Source of the DNA: Halochromatium glycolicum
Lineage (GTDB): Bacteria; Pseudomonadota; Gammaproteobacteria; Chromatiales; Chromatiaceae
Direction: 5' to 3'
Assembly (NCBI RefSeq): GCF_016584085.1
Contig: NZ_NRSJ01000044.1
Location: 1-46,056, forward strand
Length of the DNA: 46,056 bases
In this document: in pieces, positions 24,697 through 36,288 of the stretch
How the letters are laid out: every line of letters starts with the position of its first letter
Position numbering within the stretch: the first letter of the stretch is position 1
Position numbers and translations under genes: made by a program
Notes under the pieces: model-generated
Database searches by the model: none
Seen by the model: the letters and a program-made list of their open reading frames with translations, nothing else
Told to the model about the DNA's origin: nothing

Positions 24697-25974
24697 ATGA
24701 GCGGAAACACCCATGGAAAGAGCGATGAAGGAAAGCTTCTCTACTGCTCGTTCTGCGGAAAGAGCCAGCACGAGGTTCGCAAGCTGATCGCGGGTCCATC
24801 GGTCTTTATCTGCGACGAGTGTGTCGAGCTGTGCAACGACATCATCCGCGAGGAGATGCAGGAGGGTATCGGGGAAGCGACCAGCCGGCTGCCGAAACCG
24901 CGGGAGATCAATGACTCCCTGGATCAATTTGTCATTGGTCAGGAGAAGGCCAAGAAGGTCCTGTCGGTCGCGGTCTATAACCATTACAAGCGCCTCGAGG
25001 TTGCCGATGCGAAAGAGGACATCGAGATCTCGAAGAGCAATATCCTGCTGATCGGCCCCACAGGCTCGGGCAAGACCCTGCTCGCCGAGACCCTCGCGCG
25101 CCTGCTCAATGTCCCGTTCACGATCGCCGATGCGACGACCCTCACCGAGGCGGGTTATGTCGGTGAGGATGTCGAGAACATCATCCAGAAGCTGTTGCAG
25201 AAATGCGACTACGACGTCGAGAAGGCGCAGAGCGGCATCGTCTATATCGACGAGATCGACAAGATCTCGCGTAAGTCGGACAACCCCTCGATCACCCGCG
25301 ACGTCTCGGGTGAAGGCGTGCAGCAGGCATTGCTGAAGCTGATCGAGGGCACCATCGCCTCGGTCCCGCCCCAGGGCGGGCGCAAGCATCCGCAGCAGGA
25401 GTTCCTGCAAGTCGATACCTCGAACATCCTGTTCATCGTCGGCGGTGCCTTCGCCGGGCTGGACAAGGTCATCCGTGATCGCTCCAAGAAGACCGGGATC
25501 GGCTTCTCGGCCGAGGTCCATAGCCAGAGCGATGATCGGGCGATCGGCGAGCTGCTCAGTCATGTCGAGCCCGAAGACCTGATCCGCTACGGGCTGATCC
25601 CCGAGTTTGTCGGCCGGCTGCCGGTGATGGCGACCTTGGAGGAGCTCGACGAAGAGGCATTGATGCGGATCTTGACCGAGCCGAAGTATGCGCTGACCAA
25701 GCAGTACGCCCGGCTGTTCGAGATGGAAGGCTGTGAGCTCGATCTGCGCGAGGACGGGCTGCGCGCGATCGCGACCAAGGCGATGGAGCGCAAGACCGGT
25801 GCGCGCGGCTTGCGGACGATCATGGAACAGGTCCTGCTCGATATCATGTACGACCTGCCATCGATCGACGACGTCAGCAAGGTCGTCGTCGACTCCTCGG
25901 TCGTGCAGGGCGAGAATCCGCCGTTCATCATCTACGAGGGGGGCGAGCAGCCGCGTCTCGCATCGTCGGACTGA
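24697..25974 (+). CDS. clpX: ATP-dependent Clp protease ATP-binding subunit
   Basis: A 425-residue AAA+ unfoldase. The N-terminal zinc-binding domain carries CSFCGKSQ and CDECVELCN. Walker A (GPTGSGKTLLAETLA), Walker B (IVYIDEIDKIS) and the IGF-like ClpP-contact loop (KTGIGFSAEV) are all present. ATG 24697 (MSGNTHGKSDEGKLLYC) has a GGAGAG ahead. A longer open frame upstream has no support. Confidence 0.98.
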   Translation: MSGNTHGKSDEGKLLYCSFCGKSQHEVRKLIAGPSVFICDECVELCNDIIREEMQEGIGEATSRLPKPREINDSLDQFVIGQEKAKKVLSVAVYNHYKRLEVADAKEDIEISKSNILLIGPTGSGKTLLAETLARLLNVPFTIADATTLTEAGYVGEDVENIIQKLLQKCDYDVEKAQSGIVYIDEIDKISRKSDNPSITRDVSGEGVQQALLKLIEGTIASVPPQGGRKHPQQEFLQVDTSNILFIVGGAFAGLDKVIRDRSKKTGIGFSAEVHSQSDDRAIGELLSHVEPEDLIRYGLIPEFVGRLPVMATLEELDEEALMRILTEPKYALTKQYARLFEMEGCELDLREDGLRAIATKAMERKTGARGLRTIMEQVLLDIMYDLPSIDDVSKVVVDSSVVQGENPPFIIYEGGEQPRLASSD

Positions 25975-26534
25975 CCGAACGGGCGGTTGTTTGCCCCCAG
26001 TCTGTTTGCTCCCAGTCTGTTTGCTCCCACTCTGGGCGTGTCGCCGACCTGCCCGGCTGGGGTGCCAGCCGGGGCATGTGCCGGGCTCGGGGCCGCAACA
26101 GTTCCCAAGTCCGCGCTCGCTGCTCGCAGGACTGATCTGAACTGCGACACAGGTCACTGATGATGCCACCCCTGTGGCTGAGCATGATCTCGGCGTTGTA
26201 GGCTGATCACTGGATGAATGCGCTTGCGTCGCGAGTTTGGGAGCGGGCGCGTCGTTTGCGGCGCGGTGAGGCATCGCTCGGGCTTGGGTTCTGTCGCTGG
26301 ATCGCGAGGCGGTAGAACACGCGCGCCGCATTGGGCCCGCCTGGGGTCGTCAGGCCGCCCTTGACGGCGCCCCGACGCCGATTGAAGCGCTCAATCCCCG
26401 CCCTAACCTCTCTTTCAATAGGGCTCTCTCAATAGGGCGTTACTGCTTAAACAGACCCGCTGTCGCCTCGCTGTGGAGGCGCGATTCCTCCTTCGATGCG
26501 AGCGTGGCGGGCGCAAGCTTACGGGCACAGTTAT
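25975..26534. other. clpX-lon intergenic region with 15-bp tandem repeat
   Basis: About 560 bases without a recognised gene. At 25988-26032 there are three adjacent 15-base units (TGTTTGCTCCCAGTC) with one difference each. A 33-codon frame at 26213-26314 is not similar to anything I know. Direct repeats CTCTTTCAATAGGG and CTCTCTCAATAGGG occur at 26410-26440, just upstream of lon. No heat-shock sigma-32 promoter was convincing by eye. Confidence 0.5.
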
Positions 26535-28985
<2,451 letters not shown>

Positions 28986-28994
28986 GTCGCCCAC

Positions 28995-29063
28995 GCCGGC
29001 CCGGGTCTCGGGCCGGCTCATCCCCCGGTCTTGACGGGACGCCGCTACTAGGTGGCGTCCCGT
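28995..29063. other. Two GC-rich hairpins after lon
   Basis: GCCGGCCCG/CGGGCCGGC (28995-29017, 9-bp stem, 5-base loop) and ACGGGACGCC/GGCGTCCCGT (29034-29063, 10-bp stem, 10-base loop). Neither is followed by a T-run. They may slow or end transcription from lon, or protect its 3' end. Confidence 0.5.
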
Positions 29064-29115
29064 TGCGGTATGCCGTTGCATGGTGTGAAGCCTGCGCCGA
29101 CCGACGGCTTGCGGG

Positions 29116-29144
29116 TTGACACCTTCAGGGGGCTCCTTAACAAT
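29116..29144 (+). promoter_or_regulatory. Candidate sigma-70 promoter for hupB
   Basis: A perfect -35 hexamer TTGACA (29116-29121) and AACAAT (29139-29144, four of six matches) are separated by 17 bases, about 125 bases upstream of the hupB start. Confidence 0.6.
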
Positions 29145-29270
29145 CCGGGGGCAATCGAGGGGACGGTCCCGTCATCATCAAGCGCCGCCGCGACGGGCGC
29201 GGAAAGTCCGATCTGCGGCGGCTCCGTGTTTAGCAACCGACCTATGGCTTCGGGTCATTCAGGGGGGAAA

Positions 29271-29543
29271 ATGAATAAGTCAGAACTGGTGGACGCCATG
29301 GCCGACGCGGCCGATATCTCGAAGTCGTCAGCCTCTCGAGCACTCGACGCGCTCACCGATTCGATCGCCGCTACCCTGAAGAACGGCGAATCCGTCTCGA
29401 TCATCGGTTTCGGCACCTTCAGCGTAAAGGAGCGCGCCGCCCGGACCGGCCGGAATCCGCAAACGGGTGAGACCATCCAGATTGCGGCCTCGAAGAATCC
29501 CTCTTTCAAGGCTGGTAAAGCGCTCAAAGACGCGATACAATGA
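29271..29543 (+). CDS. hupB: DNA-binding protein HU
   Basis: A 90-residue nucleoid protein with full HU signature: MNKSELVDAMADAADISKS, then GFGTFSVKERAARTGRNPQTGE and AASKNPSFKAGKALKDAI. The Pro in GRNPQTG is the DNA-intercalating residue. ATG 29271 has AGGGGGGAAA ahead. A long upstream in-frame extension is not supported. Placement after lon is conserved in gammaproteobacteria. Confidence 0.97.
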   Translation: MNKSELVDAMADAADISKSSASRALDALTDSIAATLKNGESVSIIGFGTFSVKERAARTGRNPQTGETIQIAASKNPSFKAGKALKDAIQ

Positions 29544-29680
29544 TCTCTTACTTCGGTCGACTTGAGTTAGATCGTGAAGCCCATCAGGTCTTAGCGATGG
29601 TGTGCTCCAGGGTTGAGTGTCGGCTGTGAGGCGTCGAGTACCCAGTGTGCGGTTGCTCATTGTTTGGGTGCGCCTGTTGC

Positions 29681-29756
29681 GGGTGCTTAGCTCAGCTGGG
29701 AGAGCATCGCCCTTACAAGGCGAGGGTCGCAGGTTCGATCCCTGCAGCACCCACCA
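29681..29756 (+). tRNA. tRNA-Val (anticodon TAC)
   Basis: Complete 76-base cloverleaf including a genomically encoded CCA. The acceptor stem is GGGTGCT/AGCACCC, the D arm GCTCAGCTGGGAGAGC, the anticodon loop CTTACAA and the T arm GCAGGTTCGATCCCTGC. Confidence 0.97.
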
Positions 29757-29792
29757 TTCGGCCGCTTGGGGCGCCTGACGCACCGTTTTGTT

Positions 29793-29869
29793 GGAGTGGT
29801 AGTTCAGTTGGTTAGAATACCGGCCTGTCACGCCGGGGGTCGCGGGTTCGAGTCCCGTCCACTCCGCCA
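29793..29869 (+). tRNA. tRNA-Asp (anticodon GTC)
   Basis: Complete 77-base cloverleaf with encoded CCA. The acceptor stem is GGAGTGG/CCACTCC, the anticodon loop CTGTCAC and the T arm GCGGGTTCGAGTCCCGT. It lies 36 bases after tRNA-Val and is probably co-transcribed with it. Confidence 0.97.
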
Positions 29870-29881
29870 TTATTGATCGCT

Positions 29882-29915
29882 ACGGGGTACCCGGTTCGGG
29901 TACCCCGTTTTTGTT
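29882..29915 (+). terminator. Rho-independent terminator after the tRNA pair
   Basis: ACGGGGTACCC pairs with GGGTACCCCGT (11-bp perfect stem, loop GGTTC), followed by TTTTG. It ends the tRNA-Val/tRNA-Asp unit. Confidence 0.95.
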
Positions 29916-30003
29916 TCCGCCCTTATTGCCGGCTGGGATGCGGGCGTCCGGCCCCTTGGATGCCCAACTGCTCAGCCCCTGCTGTATCGAGTCTTGACGA
30001 GCT

Positions 30004-31935
30004 ATGTTGCAGGAGATCCGAGAACGCGCACAGGGTTGGGTGGCCTGGACCATCGTGATCCTGATTACCATCCCCTTCGCCTTCTGGGGGATCGATTCCT
30101 ACTTCGGTGGAGGCGCTGAGCCGGTGGTTGCCAGTGTCAACGGCACCGAGATCACCGAGCGCGCCTTCAACCAGAACGTTAATCGGGCCCGTATCCAACT
30201 TCGAGATCGTCTAGGCGACGCCTATGATCCCGCCCTGTTCGGTGACGGGCGGCTGCGTGAAGAGGTGCTCGACCGCATGATCCGGGAGACCCTGCTGCTG
30301 GAGGCGTCCAGCGCGATGGGGCTGCGGACATCCGATCAGGCCATCCGGGCAGCGATACTCAGTGAGCCGGCATTCCAACGTGACGGTGTCTATTCCAAGG
30401 AGCAGTACGAGCGGGTGCTGCGCCTCCAGGGTCTCACCCCGGCGGCCTATGAGGATTCGCTGCGGCGACAGTTGCTGATCACCCAGCTGCCGCGAGCCAT
30501 CCGTGAAACGGCCTTTGTGACCGATGCGCTGACCAAGCGCAGCGCGAGCCTGGTACGGCAGCAGCGCGAGCTCGCCTATGTCCAGATCCCGCGCGCAGCG
30601 TTTGAGGATGCCGTGCAGTCGCCTGACGAAGCCGCTATCCAAGCCTACTACGACGACCATGCCGAGGAGTTTGCGACGCCCGAGCAGGTCAAGGTCGCCT
30701 ATCTGTTGCTGGATGCGGCGGAGCTCTCGGCGCCGGATGGGGAGATCGACGAGGCAACCCTTCGCCAGGAATATGAGAGTCGTCTCGATGAATTCACCGC
30801 GCCTGAAGAGCGGCAGGTGCGCCATATCCTGATCACGGTGCCAGCTGACGCCGAACAGGCTGAGCTGAAGGAGGCGCGCCAGCGCTTGCAGGCGGTCCGT
30901 GAGCGCATCCTCGCCGGGGAACCGTTCGATGCGGTCGCGGCCGAGGTCTCGCAGGACCCGGGTACTGCCAACAGCGGCGGTGAGCTCGGCTGGATCGGCC
31001 GTGGGGCGCTTGATCCGGCCTTCGAACAGGCAGTCTTCGCGCTCGAGCCCGACAGCCTGAGCGAGCCGGTGCGCAGCCGCTTCGGCTATCACCTGGTCGA
31101 GGTGCTCGATGTGCGCGGCGGGGAGCCCAGTCCGTTCGAGGACGTCCGCGATGAGCTGATCGCGGATCTCTCTACCGGCGGCGCTGAGGCCGTGTTCTTC
31201 GAACAGGCGGAGCAGCTCGCGACCCTGACCTACGAGTCCCCGGATAGTCTGATCCCGGCCGCTGAGGCCCTTGATCTCGAGGTCCAGACGACCGACTGGA
31301 TCGATCGCAGTGGTGGCGAGGGGCTGTTCGCAAACCCGCGCGTGATCCAGGCGGCCTTTAGCGAGGACGTTCTTGAGCGTGGCAACAACAGCGAGCTGCT
31401 CGAGCCGGACCCGGATGGCATGCAAGCGCTGGTGCTACGTGTCGTCGAGCACAGAGAGCCCTCGGTTCGACCGCTCGACGCGGTCCGTGATGAGATCGTG
31501 AGCCGCGTCGAGGCGCAGCGCGCCGCCGAGGCGGCCCGGGCCAGAGCCGAGGCGATCGTCGCCCAGGTGCGCTCGGGGGAAGCACTCACCGCTGCGGCCG
31601 ATGGCCTCGAGCTCATCGAGGCCGGTCAGGTCGGGCGGACAGCATCGGACGTTCCATCGGTCGTGCTCGGCCAGGCCTTCTCGATGCCGCGACCGACATC
31701 TGATGCCCCGGTGCAGGTCGCGAGCACTGAGGGTCCGGAGGGCGATGCCTTTGTGGTCTCGGTATCGGAGGTGATCGACGGTGATCCGGGCGCGTTGAGC
31801 GAGGATGAGCTCGCGATCGAGTCTCGGGTCTTGCGCCGCGCCCTTGCTCGCGCCGATGTCGACGAGGTCGTCAAGAGCATGGCGTCGCGTGCGAAGATCG
31901 AGCGCGAGCCGGTGGTCTCGGACGAGCCTTACTAG
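30004..31935 (+). CDS. ppiD: Periplasmic folding chaperone PpiD-like (SurA N-terminal and PPIC domains)
   Basis: A 643-residue protein anchored in the inner membrane by a single helix (residues ~13-34, WVAWTIVILITIPFAFWGI) with the bulk in the periplasm. A SurA-like chaperone region follows (VASVNGTEITERAFNQNV). A parvulin PPIC domain is at ~268-370 (VRHILITVPADAEQ, SGGELGWIGRGALDPAFEQA, FGYHLVEVLD). A C-terminal SurA-like segment closes it. PpiD assists newly exported proteins near the Sec translocon. It is the expected neighbour of lon and hupB. Confidence 0.93.
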   Translation: MLQEIRERAQGWVAWTIVILITIPFAFWGIDSYFGGGAEPVVASVNGTEITERAFNQNVNRARIQLRDRLGDAYDPALFGDGRLREEVLDRMIRETLLLEASSAMGLRTSDQAIRAAILSEPAFQRDGVYSKEQYERVLRLQGLTPAAYEDSLRRQLLITQLPRAIRETAFVTDALTKRSASLVRQQRELAYVQIPRAAFEDAVQSPDEAAIQAYYDDHAEEFATPEQVKVAYLLLDAAELSAPDGEIDEATLRQEYESRLDEFTAPEERQVRHILITVPADAEQAELKEARQRLQAVRERILAGEPFDAVAAEVSQDPGTANSGGELGWIGRGALDPAFEQAVFALEPDSLSEPVRSRFGYHLVEVLDVRGGEPSPFEDVRDELIADLSTGGAEAVFFEQAEQLATLTYESPDSLIPAAEALDLEVQTTDWIDRSGGEGLFANPRVIQAAFSEDVLERGNNSELLEPDPDGMQALVLRVVEHREPSVRPLDAVRDEIVSRVEAQRAAEAARARAEAIVAQVRSGEALTAAADGLELIEAGQVGRTASDVPSVVLGQAFSMPRPTSDAPVQVASTEGPEGDAFVVSVSEVIDGDPGALSEDELAIESRVLRRALARADVDEVVKSMASRAKIEREPVVSDEPY

Positions 31936-32180
31936 CAGGCCCGGGCAAAACGGCTGCTTTCCTCGCGCAACCTAACCGCCGCCCAGCCTGGACGGTCTGC
32001 CGGCTCGTCGGTAACAGCGTCGATCTTTCTGGGCGTCGCGTTCTCGACCCGGTAGCGGCCGACCGTCCTAGCGAGGACGCCCTCTCCGGGACGGGCGCCC
32101 GGAGGCATTGCTCGATCGGTTCGGGCCGATCGGTTCGGGCCGGGCCGTTGCCCGGTCCGCTCCGTAGGGCTCAGCAGGGC

Positions 32181-32957
32181 TCAGCCGAGCCCGAGGATGT
32201 GGTATCCGGTATCGCAGTAGAGCACGTCGCCGGTGATGCCGGAGGCGAGGTCGGAACAGAGGAACGCACCGGCGTTACCGACCTCCTCGATCGTCACATT
32301 GCGCCGCAATGGCGTGCGTTCCTCGACCTGCTTGAGCATCGAGCGGAAATCGGCGATCCCGGCCGCAGCCAAGGTCCGGATCGGCCCTGCTGAGACGGCA
32401 TTGACCCGGGTCCCCTCGGGGCCGAGCGACGCCGCCAGGTAGCGCACATTGGCCTCCAGACTCGCCTTTGCGATCCCCATCACGTTGTAGTTCGGAACCG
32501 CCCGCACGGCCCCAAGGTAGCTCATCGTCAGGATCGCCCCGTTGCGGCCCCGCATCAGCTCACGACCGGCCTTGGCCAGTGCCGCGAGGCTGTAGGAGCT
32601 GATATCGTGCGCGGCCGCGAAGCCCTCGCGCGTCACGCAGTCGACGTAATCGCCCTCGAGTTCCTCCTTGGGCGCGAAAGCGATCGAGTGCACGATCCCG
32701 TCCAGCCCATCCCAGTGCTCGCCAAGCGCGGCGAAACAGCCGGTGATCTGGTCGTCATTGGTGACATCGAGCGGCAGCACGAACTCGGCGTCGCATTGGG
32801 AGGCGAGGTCCTCGACCCGACCCTTGAGCTTGTCGCCCTGGTAGATGAACGCCAGCGTGGCGCCTTCGCGGTGCATGGCCTGAGCGACCCCCCAAGCGAT
32901 CGAGCGATTGCTGGCGACGCCGGTGATCAGGATACGTTTCTCCGATAGAAAGCCCAT
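32181..32957 (-). CDS. fabI: Enoyl-[acyl-carrier-protein] reductase (NADH)
   Basis: A 258-residue SDR-type enzyme completing each cycle of fatty-acid elongation by reducing trans-2-enoyl-ACP. GVASNRSIAWGVA is the FabI nucleotide-binding motif. The catalytic pair is Tyr and Lys in YNVMGIAK, and AGPIRTLAAAGI is the substrate-binding loop. It is convergent with ppiD and divergent from the ABC operon. The 31936-32180 gap holds a perfect duplicate of the 14-base unit GATCGGTTCGGGCC at 32114-32141. Confidence 0.97.
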   Translation of the reverse strand: MGFLSEKRILITGVASNRSIAWGVAQAMHREGATLAFIYQGDKLKGRVEDLASQCDAEFVLPLDVTNDDQITGCFAALGEHWDGLDGIVHSIAFAPKEELEGDYVDCVTREGFAAAHDISSYSLAALAKAGRELMRGRNGAILTMSYLGAVRAVPNYNVMGIAKASLEANVRYLAASLGPEGTRVNAVSAGPIRTLAAAGIADFRSMLKQVEERTPLRRNVTIEEVGNAGAFLCSDLASGITGDVLYCDTGYHILGLG

Positions 32958-33135
32958 ATGTTGCCCTCATGAGGATTCGGTGTAGGATGGCCGCGCGTCG
33001 CCTGTCGTGCTTTGGGTGAGCTGCATGCCGGCGCGTTGCCGCGGCGATGCGGTCCGGCGGCGAGCCGTCCATTCGCCAACCGCCGCTGAATCGGCCGATA
33101 ACCTTACAGAAAGCCAGCCTGCGCGGAAAGCGTCT

Positions 33136-35304
33136 ATGTCGCGAGCGTCCCGCTCACTACCCCTGCTGCTGCTTGTCGCTGCCGCGCTGCTGACCGCCTG
33201 CGGTGAGCCGCCCTGGAATAATCCCTACCCGGAAGACCAAGCGGGCGAGAACATCCTCTACGGCGCCTTCACCGAGCGTCCCAAGCACCTGGACCCGGCA
33301 CGTTCGTACAGCTCCAACGAATACAGCTTCATCGCCCAGGTCTATGAGCCGCCGCTGCAGTACCACTTCCTCAAGCGCCCCTACGAGCTGGTGCCGCTGA
33401 CCGCCCGTGCGCTGCCCGAGGTCACCTTCTTCGATGCCGATGGCAACGCGCTGCCGAGCGATGCCGCGCCCGATGAGATCGCCGTGAGCGAGTACCTGGT
33501 CGCGATCGAACCGGGCATCCGCTATCAGCCGCACCCGGCCTTCGCCCGGGACGCCGACGGCGCATACCGCTATCACGACCTCGATGCCAGCACCATCGCG
33601 CGCATCAATACCCTTGACGACCTGCCGGAGACCGGCACCCGCGAGCTGACCGCCGCGGACTATGTCTACCAGATCAAGCGTCTGGCGACACCCTGGCTGC
33701 ACTCGCCGATCGCGGGCCTGATGGGCGAGCATATCCGTGGCTTCGCCGAGCTCGGCGACCGGATCGCGGCGCAGGCGCCGGCGCCGGTCGACGGCGAGCG
33801 GCCGTTCTTCGACCTGCGCCAGGTCCCATTCGCGGGCGCCGAGGTGGTCGACCGCTACCGTTATCGGATTCGCCTCGAAGGGCCGTACCCGCAGTTCGTC
33901 TACTGGCTCGCGATGCCCTTCTTCGCGCCGATGCCATGGGAGGCCGAGGCGCTCTACAACCAGCCCGGCATGAAGCAGAACAACCTGACGCTGGATTGGT
34001 ATCCGGTCGGCACCGGCCCCTTCATGCTCAGTGAGAACAACCCGAACCTGCGCATGGTGCTGGCGCGCAATCCGAACTTCCACGGCGAGCGCTATCCGAG
34101 CGCGGGCATGCCCGGCGACCGGGAGGCCGGGCTGCTGGACGACGCCGGCGAGCCGATGCCGTTCGTCGATCAGGCGATCTACAGCCTCGAGCAGGAGAGC
34201 ATCCCGTACTGGAACAAGTTCCTGCAGGGCTACTACGACAGCTCCGGGATCAGCTCCGATGCCTTCGATCAGGCGATCAAGTTCGACGCCGCCGGTGAGG
34301 CGGGACTGACCGCCGACATGCGCGAGCAGGGCATCGAGCTGGTCATCGCGGTCCAGACCTCGATCTGGTACATGGGCTTCAACATGCTCGATCCGCTGCT
34401 CGGCGGCGACTCGGAGCGCGCGCGCCTGTTGCGCCAGGCGATCAGCATCGCGGTCGACTTCGGCGAGTTCATCTCGATCTTCGCCAACGGCCGCGGCGTT
34501 CAGGGCCAAGGTCCGCTCCCGCCCGGGATCTTCGGTCACCGCGAGGGCGAGGCCGGGATCAACCCCTATGTCTTCGACTGGGAGGACGGCCGCGCGGTGC
34601 GCAAGCCGATCGCCGAGGCCCGGGCCCTGCTGGCCAAGGCTGGCTACCGGGATGGACGCGACCCGGAGACCGGCCGGCCGCTAACGATCTACTACGAGGC
34701 GATGGATGCAGGACCCGATGGCAAGGCGCGGCTCAACTGGATGCGCAAGCAGTTCGCCAAGCTCGGCATCGAGCTGGTCGTGCGCGCGACCGACTACAAC
34801 CGCTTCCAGGAGAAGATGCGCAAGGGCACCGGGCAGGTCTTCATGTGGGGCTGGAACGCCGACTACCCGGACCCGGAGAATTTTTTCTTCCTGCTCTACG
34901 GCCCGAACCGCAAGGTCGATGGCGGCGAGAACGCGGCCAACTATCAGAACGAGGAGTTCGATGCGCTATTCGAACGGATGAAGAACATGGACGACGGCTC
35001 CGAGCGGCAGCAGGTGATCGACCGGATGAACGCGATCCTGCGTCATGACGCGCCCTGGTCGTTCGGCTTTTATCCCAAGTCCTTCAGTCTCCATCATCAG
35101 TGGCTCGAGAACGTCAAGCCGAACCTGATGGCCAACAACACCCTCAAATACCGCCGACTCGAGCCCGCGATCCGCGAGCAGTTGCGCGCGCAGTGGAATC
35201 CACCGGTGCTCTGGCCGATCGGCGCGCTGATCGCGATCCTGGTCGTCGGCGCGATCCCGGCGGTGCTGGTCGCGCGCCGGCGTGAGCGGGGGCGCGCGCT
35301 GTGA
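33136..35304 (+). CDS. ABC transporter, peptide-type substrate-binding lipoprotein
   Basis: A 722-residue family-5 extracellular solute-binding protein. A lipobox LLTAC puts the lipidated Cys at about residue 22. NILYGAFTERPKHLDPARSYS is the family-5 start. A hydrophobic segment close to the C-terminus (VLWPIGALIAILVVGAIPAVLV) followed by RRRERGR looks like an extra membrane anchor, so the protein may be doubly tethered. It is longer than typical family members (500-600). ATG 33136 gives the signal peptide; a longer upstream frame is ignored. First gene of a four-gene operon. Confidence 0.9.
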   Translation: MSRASRSLPLLLLVAAALLTACGEPPWNNPYPEDQAGENILYGAFTERPKHLDPARSYSSNEYSFIAQVYEPPLQYHFLKRPYELVPLTARALPEVTFFDADGNALPSDAAPDEIAVSEYLVAIEPGIRYQPHPAFARDADGAYRYHDLDASTIARINTLDDLPETGTRELTAADYVYQIKRLATPWLHSPIAGLMGEHIRGFAELGDRIAAQAPAPVDGERPFFDLRQVPFAGAEVVDRYRYRIRLEGPYPQFVYWLAMPFFAPMPWEAEALYNQPGMKQNNLTLDWYPVGTGPFMLSENNPNLRMVLARNPNFHGERYPSAGMPGDREAGLLDDAGEPMPFVDQAIYSLEQESIPYWNKFLQGYYDSSGISSDAFDQAIKFDAAGEAGLTADMREQGIELVIAVQTSIWYMGFNMLDPLLGGDSERARLLRQAISIAVDFGEFISIFANGRGVQGQGPLPPGIFGHREGEAGINPYVFDWEDGRAVRKPIAEARALLAKAGYRDGRDPETGRPLTIYYEAMDAGPDGKARLNWMRKQFAKLGIELVVRATDYNRFQEKMRKGTGQVFMWGWNADYPDPENFFFLLYGPNRKVDGGENAANYQNEEFDALFERMKNMDDGSERQQVIDRMNAILRHDAPWSFGFYPKSFSLHHQWLENVKPNLMANNTLKYRRLEPAIREQLRAQWNPPVLWPIGALIAILVVGAIPAVLVARRRERGRAL

Positions 35305-36278
35305 CCGCCTATATCCTGCGCCGGCTGCTGTATGCGATCCCGATCCTGATCGGCGTCAACCTGATCACCTTCACGCTGTTCTTCGTCGTCAACTCGCCGG
35401 ACGACATGGCGCGGATGCAGCTCGGCGACAAGCGTGTGACCCAGGAGGCGATCGACACCTGGAAGGCCGAGCACGGCTACGACCGCCCGCTGCTCTACAA
35501 CGCCGACGCGCCGCGCCTGCAACGCCTGACCGACACCATCTTCTTCGAGAAATCGCTGAAGCTGTTCGCGTTCGATTTCGGGCGCTCGGACAGCGGCCGC
35601 GATATCGGCTATGACATCCGTCAGCGCATGTGGCCGAGCCTCGCGATCGCGTTGCCGACCCTGCTGGTTGGGCTCGCGATCGCGATCAGCTATGCATTGA
35701 TGATCGTGTTCTTCCGCGCCACCTACATCGACTTCGGCAGCGTCGTGCTCTTGGTCGCGATGATGTCGATCTCCGGACTCTTCTACATCATCGGCGGCCA
35801 GTTCCTGATCGGGAAGCTGTTCCACCTGGTACCGATCTCGGGTTACGACACCGGGCTCGAGGCGCTGAAGTTCCTGATCCTGCCGGTCGTGGTCGGGGTC
35901 GCGGCCGGCATCGGCAGCAGCACCCGGCTGTATCGCACCTTCTTCCTCGAGGAGATCAACCGCGACTATGTGCGCACCGCCCGCGCCAAGGGGTTGCGCG
36001 AGCGGGTAGTGCTGTTCCGCCACGTGCTGCGCAACGCGCTGATCCCGATCCTGACCGGCGTCGTCGCGGTGCTGCCGCTGTTGTTCATGGGCGCGCTGAT
36101 CATCGAGTCGTTCTTCGGCGTGCCCGGCCTCGGCAGCTATACCATCGATGCGATCAACCGCCAGGACTTCTCGATCGTGCGCGCGATGGTCTTTCTGGGC
36201 TCGGTCCTCTATATCCTGGGGCTGATCCTGACCGACATCTCCTACACCCTGGTCGATCCCAGGGTGCGGCTGTCTTGA
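35301..36278 (+). CDS. ABC transporter permease, DppB/OppB (YejB)-type
   Basis: A 325-residue inner-membrane protein with about six transmembrane helices and the EAA-like cytoplasmic loop motif YVRTARAKGLRERVVLFRHVLRNAL. The N-terminus ILRRLLYAIPILIGVNLITF is typical of this permease type. GTG start overlaps the preceding stop by four bases (GTGA), so translation is coupled. Confidence 0.93.
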   Translation: MTAYILRRLLYAIPILIGVNLITFTLFFVVNSPDDMARMQLGDKRVTQEAIDTWKAEHGYDRPLLYNADAPRLQRLTDTIFFEKSLKLFAFDFGRSDSGRDIGYDIRQRMWPSLAIALPTLLVGLAIAISYALMIVFFRATYIDFGSVVLLVAMMSISGLFYIIGGQFLIGKLFHLVPISGYDTGLEALKFLILPVVVGVAAGIGSSTRLYRTFFLEEINRDYVRTARAKGLRERVVLFRHVLRNALIPILTGVVAVLPLLFMGALIIESFFGVPGLGSYTIDAINRQDFSIVRAMVFLGSVLYILGLILTDISYTLVDPRVRLS

Positions 36279-36288
36279 GGGCTTGCCC

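Noticed and set aside
26213..26314. 33-codon open frame upstream of lon, possibly a remnant of a transposase or integrase
   Set aside because: No ribosome binding site, no recognisable motif, and composition is the same as surrounding non-coding DNA.
24631..26331. 566-codon minus-strand open frame over clpX
   Set aside because: Antisense to clpX. Composition (Asp/Leu/Arg-rich, no motifs) is that of a shadow.
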